This document shows, piece after piece, positions 55,101-64,000 of a DNA stretch of 64,000 nucleotides. The notes under the pieces were generated by a model. The model ran no database searches, was not told the origin of the DNA, and worked only from the letters and a program-made list of their open reading frames with translations. The DNA lies in contig JAZARR010000179.1 in the NCBI GenBank assembly GCA_037389465.1, forward strand, positions 5,676,501-5,740,500, in the 5' to 3' direction. The position numbers were made by a program, and so were the translations under genes. Within the stretch, counting starts at the first letter, position 1; each line of letters opens with the position of its first letter. Source of the DNA: Baylisascaris procyonis (Eukaryota; Nematoda; Chromadorea; Rhabditida; Ascarididae).

Positions 55101-55585
55101 CTTAGCCAACTTACCCTTTATATTGCATCATTTTCCTACTATTGTATACGATCAAAAATAGGCATTAAATGTTTTGTTGAATTTCCCTGCGGGTTAAATA
55201 ATAAGCTATAGGAATGGGTACTATACCACAAGCCTCTCATTCCCTTATTTCATTAGCATCGGCGATATATGTTAGCAATGAAAACAAATTTCTTAAGCTG
55301 CATAATTTAGAGCTTTCCATTTCCGTTTTTTTTTCTTCACTTTCTTTGATATTTTCAATAAAATATCGATGATTTTTTTTTTAAACCGGAAATAAACTGA
55401 TTAATTCAATGATCAAATTTGGATCAATAAAGGTGATCTTATTGCTACCTCAAGCACAAATCTGTAAAAGCGTTACCAAGTATGTTACCTACCTTGTACA
55501 ACAATTCCTCGAAAATCGCCACATATTCGTTCAGAATGACTGATCGATAACACAACGAATTAAGCGCCTTGTCGATTAATCGCAT
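39088..55585 (-). CDS. gene B: large unidentified, mostly helical protein
   Basis: A long minus-strand series of exons. Firm joins: 53873-53791, 53303-53186, 52923-52841, 52556-52373, 51067-50989, 50400-50092, 48948-48806, 48541-48405, 47756-47567, 46946-46810, 46326-46211, 45723-45663, 45306-45257, 45061-44963, 44845-44660, 44343-44178, then 44140 to about 44018. Tentative: 43732-43614 and 43468-43338. Final: 40734-40626 and 39258-39088 (stop). A likely first exon is 55585-55500 (MRLIDKALNSL). Exons near 41.3 kb are unresolved. An acidic N-terminal region (VDDGISEMLQEF) is followed by helix pairs such as ERIVREEGIEAATNYAR, DVLVDLGYLSNINAFLL and ALAELIIELARANMEEDA, which read like an alpha-solenoid (PPR/TPR-like), then a Lys-rich linker. 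It is divergent from an LRPPRC-like gene and may be related to that family, but I cannot show it. Roughly 900-1000 residues are covered. Confidence 0.7.
41012..41125. repeat. (AAAT)n / (AATT)n microsatellite
   Basis: Tetranucleotide tract of AATT then AAAT units in a gene B intron. Shorter AAAT tracts occur at 33754-33772, 45421-45545 (degenerate) and 47452-47482. Confidence 0.9.
41691..41754. repeat. (TA)n microsatellite
   Basis: About 64 bp of pure TA repeat in a gene B intron. Confidence 0.95.
49040..49180 (+). repeat. possible SINE relic
   Basis: The stretch contains GGTTGTGGTTCAGCCGTTAA, close to the A-box region of the composite repeat (TTGGTTCAGTGGTTAA), followed by GGTCCAGGATCAC about 30 bp on, a poor B-box match. 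It lies in the gene B intron between the exons at 50092 and 48948. It may be a diverged tRNA-derived insertion. Confidence 0.3.
51103..51312. repeat. 28-bp minisatellite, about seven units
   Basis: The unit AAACTGGTTTTTTACAGTAC plus CAACTTAG repeats at an exact 28-bp spacing for six copies with one or two changes each, then decays. It lies in a gene B intron, starting 36 bp upstream (in gene direction) of the acceptor of the 51067-50989 exon. Confidence 0.95.
52080..52168. repeat. (AAAT)n microsatellite
   Basis: About 89 bp of AAAT units with a few AATG changes. It creates the artefactual LFIYLFIY frame on the minus strand. It lies in a gene B intron. Confidence 0.95.
54060..54135. repeat. 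38-bp direct duplication
   Basis: CGGATCATATGAAAGGAAAT followed by AATTTACAAAAGAAACA occurs twice in a row. It lies between the presumed first and second exons of gene B. Confidence 0.9.
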
Positions 55586-55841
55586 TCATTGAAAAAATAT
55601 TTGCCCAAGCTTAAAATTTTATTTATACGAAAATTATAATAGTAAATTATTTAATCATCAAAGAAAACAATAGGTAATATTTAGAACGAAATTATTAGGT
55701 TAAAAAATTCGACCAAAGGAAACCTTATAAAAAGTTATTTCTGCTAGTACGAATAAAGACTATTATTATTATTATTACTATTATAATTATTATTATTACT
55801 ATTATAATTATTATTATTACTATTATAATTATTATTATTAC

Positions 55842-55890
<49 letters not shown>

Positions 55891-57372
55891 GTTGTTAATA
55901 TTAATATTAGTATTAGTTTGTTATGATAAACAATAAATACATTGATATTGATAAAATTTGGCAGCATTATAAAAAAATGAACGTTTTTGTTTACGTATAT
56001 AAGAGGAGTATTACTAATATTGTGCTTGAAAATTGGGTGGGAGTGGATGGTGAAGGAGAAGTAAAAGGTGGGGACGGGAAGAGCCAAAAGGGGGTATGGG
56101 CATGCCCAAAAGCGGCTATGCCTTTACCATTGAAAGCATTCAAGCAAAAATACCAAAAATTAATAGATTTAGCATTTCTTTTTAAATAATCAACAAGTAG
56201 ATATATTTACTTCCTTAGGATGCATAAATTAAAATTAAATTAAAATTTAAAAAAAAAATTATAAGCAATGAAACAGATAAATAGAACATTAAAATAGTAA
56301 TTGTGTTGTGGGTGGCAACAGACGGTATTGAGAGGATCGAGTATAGGCTTTGAAAGATGTTTCTGATTTATGTATTTTGAAAACTACGTACCAACCCCTT
56401 CCTCCCTTACCCCCACCCCCCTCCCACCAGTCCCCTCCCCTCTCCTTTCCCCCACCCCCCCCCCTAAAGTTTAGCGTTGATCCAAGCGCTTCCGGGATTC
56501 ATTTAATTCGCTCGTCGCGGCTCTTTCTTTTGGCATCCTAAGCAGAATAATATCACGACCTTATTCAAGTACCAAAAAAAAGAAAATTAGAGCCCTCTAT
56601 TTCTTTTAAGCTTTACAATTTTTACTACTTCCGATCACATAGCCCATTAATATAACACCACAATGAAAAAAGTAGAACGTAAATATTCAATTGGATAGAT
56701 GCCAAAAAATTTTATAAAATTGGCAAAATTCTTGCATAAAATGTGGAACTTTAAATTTATTAACTCCGAAAAAATTTTTGCAAACCTTTAAATCGAATTT
56801 TTTTTCTTTGAAGGGATCAATTAGCATTTAAGGAATATTTATAAATATATTCATGCAATGTATGAAGTTTTTTTTGTTGTTTTTATTATAAAAAATGAAA
56901 TTTTTTTTTTGGTTGAATTCAATTGAAATGCAACAAAAAAGTTCAATTCTTAAAATTCCTATAATTAGAATTAAAATTTATAGAAAAGTTTTTAAAAGTT
57001 GATAGCTGATAATTTTGATAGCTGATAATCTCTTGCAGTTGTTTAATGGTTGTGATCTTGAAAATTTTTATTGTTTTTATTGATGTATTACATAGCTCTT
57101 TGATGTTTCCACCAGATAGATTTGTTCTGAAAGGTTTTTTTTTTTACCTGTTTGCATGTACCTGACGGTACCTTCATAACCTTTAGTCGTTCGAATATGA
57201 AGGATAGTAATAATGCCGTAATGTTATCAACTTTCGCTTCAATACCACCCATCAAGTACACATTTCCCAATTATGAGTTACCCCGAGAATTGGGTAATTA
57301 AAGGTATAAAAGAGGATTCTGAACGTTGCAGGAAGTGATGCCACTCGTAAACGAACAAGAACAAACCAAAAA
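55586..57372. other. divergent intergenic region between gene B and LRPPRC-like gene
   Basis: About 1.8 kb between the two putative start codons, so both promoters should lie here. It contains a long interrupted TTA repeat (55761-55905), a C-rich tract (about 56395-56465) and poly-A/T runs. No TATA-type element or trans-splice signal could be identified with confidence. Open frames here come from the repeats. Confidence 0.6.
55761..55905. repeat. (TTA)n microsatellite, interrupted
   Basis: TTA repeats broken by CTATTATAATTA blocks at regular spacing, a higher-order pattern of about 32 bp. The isoleucine-rich minus-strand frame across it is an artefact. Confidence 0.9.
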
Positions 57373-60300
57373 ATGACACCTGCAAGAAATAAACTATTAC
57401 ATCTTCAATTGATGACACCTCTATCGTTAGCATTTTCAACGAATACGATACGTAATACATCTGCATCAACGAGTATCGAAAAATTAATTGCTAAAGATGA
57501 ACGCCTTTTGAAGAGAGGAGACTTTATTGGTGTTCGACCACATAATCCGAAGGTGTGTTTTTCTATAAAACTTATTTTGAGTTATTCAGAGGTAAGTTAA
57601 TAAAGTTGAATTTTATATGAAATTATTTGAATCAAAATTTAATTTTAGCAATCTTCCGGTTAATTACAAAAAAATTTTAACAAGAAGAAGCGCATATACA
57701 TTGGATGCATTCAATTATATAGGTAAATCAACGATCTTATTATTATTGGCCATAGAGCAATTATGTCTCTTGTCTCTTATTTATAGATTTTTTAATGGAT
57801 CGGTTCGTCGTAATTTTTACTAATTTTTGAAAATTTTTATATAGTCAAGTTATGTGTTCATCGAATCTGAAGAAGGTAGCATGAGACTTTCGGCGATCCG
57901 CCTAGTCACCGGAACATGGTCATATTTTACTGTACCTTGGGACGTCCAACTATACCTGAGGATGTCCGACTGTACCTGGGGATGTCTCACTGTACCTGAG
58001 GATGTCCAACTATACCTGGGGATACTCGACTGTACCTGAAGATGTCCCGTTCATGAGTTTCTTTGGATAACCTCTGTCTTGATAATTGTGATACTTTAAG
58101 GTTGAACTAAGTTCAAATCCTGAGGTTATCGTCACACGACTTCATCAACAAATGATACGAAATTTCCGCGTAAATGGGGAAATTTTTCTTCGCGATGTAC
58201 TTTCAAGAATTGAAAATAAAGACCGTAAGTATAACTCTAACTTTCATCTTTGAATCAACTAGAATCAACAAAGTGTCCCACCTGAGGATGTTTAGACCGG
58301 ATGTTTAATCCGGATGCTTAATCCGGGTGTTTAATCCGGATGTTTCTATAGGGAAAACACCTGGAAAGAAAGAAAGAGGATGTCTTGAGGTATCCGACAC
58401 CTCGGCTACGCACCTTAATAATTCAAGTTTTATTAAAAGCATAGAAATTTTTTGCAAATTGTGTATCACTTTTTTTTTTTGCTGAGTGTATTCTCAGCTA
58501 AATATGTTTCAATCAAATGATATAACACCTAAAAACTTTTATAAATCAATTACACAAGTAGATTTCTTTCAAAAAGAAAATTATTAAAGATTTTCTCAAT
58601 TTAATAAAATATTAGATAATTTAACCATAAAGTGATTTAATTTTTAATCACTCAATAATCATTCAAATCTAATTTTTTCTCAATTAATATAATTTTTCTG
58701 TATTATCTCTTTTGTTTCTCTCTTTTTTTTTTCCAATTCTTTAAAATATACGTTCATCTTAAATTTGCCCAAAAAGATCTACCCACCACCTCAATAAACT
58801 ACCATTATCTATCTGTCGTTTTGTGGTTTATATTTGTCTTTTTTTCTCCCTTTTGTTCTTTTTTTTTTTTTTAATTTATTTTGCTCTCTTTCACATTATT
58901 CATATTTATTTAGTTTTATATATTTCATTATTTCAAAACATTGAAATCAAATGAAATAAAAATATTTATTTCGCGTTTTGCTTCTTAAAGAAAATTGGGA
59001 ATGCACGCCAGCATTTGACACGGATGTGCATTTTTTTTTTTTTTTTTTTTTGTTTAACGATCAGAAACATCGTAACAGTAACTAAAAATTTCTTTCTGAA
59101 GCAATTCACTAAATGAATTCTTATCTTACCAAAAAAAAAAAAAAAACCCCATTGCTTTCATACCCGCACGATCAGTTAGAAGGGATTTTTTTTTTTGGCT
59201 ATCATATTATCGTTGAGATATATTTTTTTTTTTACATCGTCCGACCCATATGTAAACTTCAATAATTTTCCAATCGTTCTATCGATGAAAAAGGAGTGAT
59301 CACCTTATATCCTTTCTTAGTAAAAATTAAGCGTTTTTTTTTCTCTCGATATTTTCAAATTAAATGATTTTTAGATGAAATGATCTCTGTTTTACGACGT
59401 TCTCCATTTCGATATATCCCACTTCTTATTAGTATGTGTGGATATTCGATGTCCGACGTTACAAATGATGGAAAAATATTGATACTTAATCGATTATGGA
59501 ATGCAATTCTTGAAAACAGTATATATTTAAGCATATTTAATCGGCTCTAATTTTTGATATTATTGAAAATTAGGAATTTTACTAAAATTAATTTTACTAT
59601 CAATAAAAGGAATTGACTTACCTAATTTCTGCTTGATTACCTAGATGTTTTTCTACTCGTAGTTATGAGGTACTTCTTTCTCCCGCAGGTGTGAGCCACA
59701 GGTATGAGCTGCTCCAGATGTGAGCCACAAGTGATTTTCGGATTGGAATAATGGTGAGGATTGCAGTCATCCTCACTGATCCGTTGACTGATACTAAAGT
59801 CTTGAGCGGGTCGGGATGGACAAACTACCTGGTCTCTATATTCGATTAAATCCATCGAGATTTCAATGATATTTCAGAATTTCCGTTGGATATAAATTCT
59901 TTTAATTGTCGCCTCTCAGCATTTATTGAGAACGAATATGAATTCGATGCATGGGATATGTTGAACGAAGCGGAAGTGAAATTGAATTTATCCGTTGATA
60001 GCAATACGTTTAATAGACTTATTCAGAGATTATCTCTAGATGGTAATGTCAACGCAATAAAGTGGGTATTTTTATTTACTTCCTGGGTGGTCTTTTTGTT
60101 GAATGTATGTGTATTTTTATTTAATAATAATCTTTATGCGTATAATTTACTTCGTGGGTGGTCTTTTTCTTCAAAGTATATCACTGACTGATGATCAAAG
60201 ATATTTAACTATCATGTATCGGAATTGAGTTTAATCCCGTTTTCGAGTACATTGCAAATATCATCGTATCATCGTTTAGGAGAGATATGAACCGAATAGC

Positions 60301-63300
60301 TGGACGAATTAGCGGTAGAGGATACCGTTGCGACTCGCATAGATTTTTAGAACAAAGTTTTCTGACAATTCAATATTAGATTATCATGCCTATATTAATA
60401 AATAAATGAGCATTATTTATAAATATTTTTTTGATTTAATTAAAGAGAAAAGAGAAGAAAAAAATTTCAATTAAACATTAATCTGCGCAATTGTTGATTT
60501 AAAACAAAAAAAAGGTTGCTATAAGATGAAAAAATTTATGAATTATTAAAGAAATTTTTAGTAGTAGTAAAAATTTAAATAAAATTATTCATCCCAAATA
60601 AACAAATTACAACTATAAATGTGACTTTAAATCGTAATGTTCTAATTTTAAGACGAAAAACGAAAGAGCAGCCACAGATGAATCGTATCTCTTCTACATA
60701 AGAGAGTTTAAATAGGCGGCAATTACTATGGTACTTGACTAAATCAGGATTTTCAATGAGGGTCAAATATTTATGCCAACTCATCTGAAATTGGCTATGG
60801 GGTGAGATCGAATAGATGTAATCATACGCAATAGTTAGGAGAGAGAGAGAGAGGGAGGGAGAGAGGGAAAGAGAGAGAGAGAGTTCTATTATAAAACTGC
60901 TGAATTCTTTTTTCTCGGCAAGAATATCATCGATATATAATTCCAATTGTAGCGAATGATCTCTTTATAATTACAGGCAGATTTTCTTTGATCATTTTTC
61001 ACGCTTTAATAATCAATGCATTAATAATTTTGTTATTTTATTGCAAGAAATTCAAGTGAAAAATTTGAAAATTAAAAAAATTTTTGAAAAATTGAAATTT
61101 TTTTCCATTTTTTTCTCATTTTCAATTTTCTATTTCAAATTAATAATTGAGCGATATTGAAAAAAAAAAAAACAATTTCAAGAAAAAAAAATTTTTTTTA
61201 GTAATTAAGGAAAAAATATTTTAAGGGCGATGATTTATGAAATGGGAAAACATGGTGTTATGCTTAATTCTTTTGTTAATTTTTCACTTGTTTATTGCTT
61301 TGCATTACGAGGAAATTATGAAAAGGCCGATTCACTTGTAAAGGTTTGTTCTCTTTATTGCTAATATTATTTAGTTGTATAATCTAGAGTCGACATAGAG
61401 AAATTGAGATGAGACAGGAAAATCGACGAGTGATAGGTGGATTTTATAAAGAGAAGTTGGCATATAGAGAATAAAGATAGATAGGGGTGATAGGTCGGCC
61501 CGAAAAGCTCCGAATTTTACAATAGCCGCTTACTCTTTCATCACCTACCTGTATGAAAGTCACCTGCATAATTCACAACCTTCTAAGTTACCCTCTTACC
61601 TGGCACTCTCAAACTTACACCTTTCCGCTTACATATATTAACGATCTCTAATAGGTGTTTTTGAATGATAATGAAGGAAAAACAAATAAAGAGTTGTTGA
61701 AATTTTTGCCTTATTTCACAGCGATATGAAATATCGTTGTATCATTTTCTAGCAATCAGCACAAAAATATGGTGATGAAATATTACCGCAAATTTATTCG
61801 GCTAATATACGAGCAGCAGCAACTCGTGGTGATATCGATAGATTAGCAAAGGTAGATTTATTTACAATTCGTTTTTTTTTTTTTAAATCAATTTCAATCA
61901 CAATAGTGTCATCTGAGTTTATTTTAGGGTGAAGATTGGATTGAATATAGTATAAGATGTCGAGCAGGTTTGTGTATCTGTACTATATCGTCTCAGCTAA
62001 TGCCATCTCTAATCTGTTTGTTAACATTACAAACTCATTAAACTTATTGCATTATGATAAAAAAAAAAAATGATAGTCAATACTATCTTTAAAAATTTTA
62101 TGAAATTTTTTCAGGAAATTTTTTGTTTTGATTCGAATTGAAATATTTTCTTTTTAATTTTTTTTTCCAAATAAATTACACTTAATCTCGCAAAATCTCG
62201 CCAATTCACTAAATTCCACACGAAATAATTCAGTCATCAGCAATTATCCTCTTCGATAAGTTAGCCTATATAATTTATAATAGATGACTAAATTTCATAA
62301 AATTACCTGAGTTCTTTATTATAAAGGTACTTCGCACTGCGATTATACTTCGACCTGGTATGACGACAACGAAAGAACGTTATGCGTTGAATATTCCCTA
62401 TGAGAGTGTCTTTGAAACGATTTGGATTCTAGCGAAGAAGAGTATTGATGAAGATGGACGAGAACATGAAACGATATGTACACAGGTATGCACTTCGAAC
62501 ATTTGCTTAATTCATCTCAAAGATTTTGAGGAGGATTCTCAGAGACCTGTTATACCTCGTCAAATTATGTCTACTGTATATTTCCAGCAGGATAGGGACA
62601 AATTTCTTCCTCGACTGTATTTCACTTTCCCAAGAAATTTTGAAAAAAATTTAAATCGTTTTGGCTATAGACTTGTCAAAATTTTTTAAAAACTTACAAG
62701 CATTTTTACTTATGTAAATAGCATTTCATAGTTATAGTTGGAAATAGATCTTAGCGAGGAGAGAATTGAAGGCTTTTCTATGCCTCTATAATTATAGACT
62801 AGATGGGAATCCTTCTAAATGTTGCTCGTAATTCCCTAATATTGGTACAGTACCGATTTAAACACTTCATTATGGATGTTGTTTGCAGATTTAATTTCAT
62901 TCTTCTAAGGATTTTTTGAATGCCTGACTGCTATGGTGATCCAAGAGTCGTAAGTTGTTTTATTCTGAGCTGCACCGTTGTTTATTTTATCTCATAGCTA
63001 TACAATTTATAGCTAACCTGGAATTAATTTCGTGGCAACCTGAAATTAATTTCATGGCGTATTGTGTTACCCAGAAATATTGTGGATATTTCCGAGGCGG
63101 ATGAGCAAGTTGTTTTAGTAAGTCATAAGGATAAAGTAAATGTAAAAATAGTAAACTTACTAAAGAGAGTAGATTAGATAATTATAGTAATGTTTATTTT
63201 CAGATATTAGAGCATACGATTCGTCGTACTGGTTTCTTCAAATATTTATATCGTGAGGTGGAACGACATATTTGCCATAGACGTTATTATTCAGCTGCAA

Positions 63301-63357
63301 TGCTTCTTGAAGAGGTGAAACGGGTTCGCGATTGTCTAGCAAATCAAGATAGAACAT
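57373..63357 (+). CDS. LRPPRC-like mitochondrial PPR protein, 5' part
   Basis: Probable relative of LRPPRC, which in animals stabilises mitochondrial mRNAs with SLIRP in the matrix. Exons: 57373-57591 (or 57552), 58101-58224, 59375-59518, 59878-60061, 61226-61343, 61753-61851, 62327-62485 and 63204-63357. All join in frame, about 400 residues, and the gene continues past the window. The first about 35 residues, rich in Arg, Ser and Thr with few acids (MTPARNKLLHLQLMTPLSLA), suit a mitochondrial presequence. Helix-turn-helix repeats include DSNTFNRLIQRLSLDGNVNA and NFSLVYCFALRGNYEKADSL, then YSANIRAAATRGDIDRLAK and YYSAAMLLEEVKRVRDC. From memory, order and spacing follow the N-terminal PPR block of human LRPPRC (RLIA...GDIEGA, ARAGDMENAE, AEKGDID). 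A possible extra 43-bp exon at about 63078-63120 (NIVDISEADEQVVL) breaks frame with its neighbour and is left out. Confidence 0.8.
57929..58048. repeat. 20-bp minisatellite, six units
   Basis: Unit ACTGTACCTGAGGATGTCCG, six copies with one to four changes each, in intron 1 of the LRPPRC-like gene about 50 bp before exon 2. Three units make 60 bp, so a frame stays open, but no splice sites support coding. Confidence 0.9.
58297..58345. repeat. 13-bp tandem repeat
   Basis: CCGGATGTTTAAT repeated nearly four times just after exon 2 of the LRPPRC-like gene. Confidence 0.9.
60838..60885. repeat. (GA)n tract
   Basis: Purine run of GA and GGGA units in an intron of the LRPPRC-like gene. It gives a Ser-Leu repeat frame on the other strand. 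Confidence 0.9.
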
Positions 63358-64000
63358 GTATGTATTTATATGTTTTGATGATATATGGGTTCGTTTATTA
63401 AGCCTTTTCCATCCTTGATGAAGGTCAAAGGTCAAAGCTTTCGTACGAAAAAAAAAATTGCAGTAATGAAGCGGAACTCTAACCCACTCAAGAAAATAAA
63501 AACAAAAGCGTTTTGATAATTAATTTTGATAGAATTTGCATATGATAGAATTTAAGTAATTCACATAGGTTTGCACAATTTGCATAATTTATATGTATAA
63601 GGGTTTTGATAATGAAATAAACGAAGCATTATCTCAAGCAATGATCAAAAAAGACAATTTATAAATTATTTGCTTTGAAATGATGCTCTTTGAATGTTTC
63701 ATTTTATGCGAACAAGAAGAAAATATGAATTATTGGAGCCAGAATGGGGCAACACTTACCCTCCTTCCTTCCTATCCTCCCTTCTTCCCTTTCACATGTT
63801 TGATTCTCGAAATATAGCCTAAATGGGTTTTATTTGTATTTTTATTGACTCCAAGTTTGTCCTTTTTCGCTCCCCACTAAAAGATAGGCCATTTAATTTA
63901 CACTGCTTTCATATATGTAAAGCCTTAGGCTTATCGAGCTTTCGAGTCCGTCGGGGATATTAATTTCACAGTTTCTAAAATTATATGCAAATTTTTTGGC
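63358..64000. other. probable intron of the LRPPRC-like gene
   Basis: Begins with a GTATGTATTT donor after ACA T (phase 1). No further exon with matching phase is evident before the window ends. AT-rich, with a pyrimidine-rich stretch near 63760-63800. Confidence 0.5.

Noticed and set aside
55725..56087. 120-codon isoleucine-rich minus-strand ORF
   Set aside because: It arises from the TTA microsatellite and has no coding features outside it.
61931..61974. Possible extra exon of the LRPPRC-like gene (GEDWIEYSIRCR)
   Set aside because: Its donor gives the wrong phase for the exon at 62327, while direct joining of 61851 to 62327 is in frame and matches the LRPPRC repeat spacing.

Overview
This window looks like AT-rich (about 30% GC by eye) nuclear DNA of a nematode. 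The genes are split by many introns with GT donors and TTTCAG-type acceptors. One gene encodes a peptide-type seven-transmembrane receptor of a kind expanded in nematodes. Low-complexity tracts and dispersed tRNA-derived repeats are frequent. I cannot name the species. Gene models were built by hand from splice sites and reading-frame continuity, so exon ends are good to a few bases where I call them firm and are marked tentative elsewhere.

Layout. 1-4.6 kb: no gene seen. 4.6-6.6 kb: a cluster of plus-strand open frames, one of them (5241-5771) too long to be chance in this composition. 6.6-17.8 kb: mostly non-genic, with a first copy of a composite repeat (9.83-11.47 kb) and a long TG run at 12.15 kb. 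17.84-22.55 kb (+): a complete five-exon peptide GPCR. 22.5-28.4 kb: non-genic, with a second, nearly identical copy of the composite repeat (25.33-26.95 kb). 28.45-38.23 kb (-): an unidentified gene ('gene A') with seven exons. Its 3.9-kb first resolved intron holds a third, rearranged copy of the composite repeat (36.62-37.98 kb) and a separate three-copy 0.5-kb tandem repeat. 39.09-55.59 kb (-): a large unidentified mostly helical protein ('gene B') with about 23 exons. 57.37-63.36 kb and beyond (+): the 5' part of an LRPPRC-like mitochondrial pentatricopeptide-repeat (PPR) gene, which runs off the right edge.

How the parts relate. Genes B and A lie head to tail on the minus strand, with about 0.9 kb between B's stop and A's first resolved exon. 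Gene B and the LRPPRC-like gene are divergent, about 1.8 kb apart, and could share a promoter region. The most unusual element is the composite repeat. Each copy has a tRNA-like Pol III A box on the plus strand at its left end, an intact-looking A+B box tRNA-Gly-like segment on the minus strand at its right end, and two or three 165-166-bp tandem monomers between them, each monomer ending in a degenerate B box. The two promoters face each other. Copies 1 and 2 also carry an identical-looking 91-codon open frame whose origin I do not recognise.
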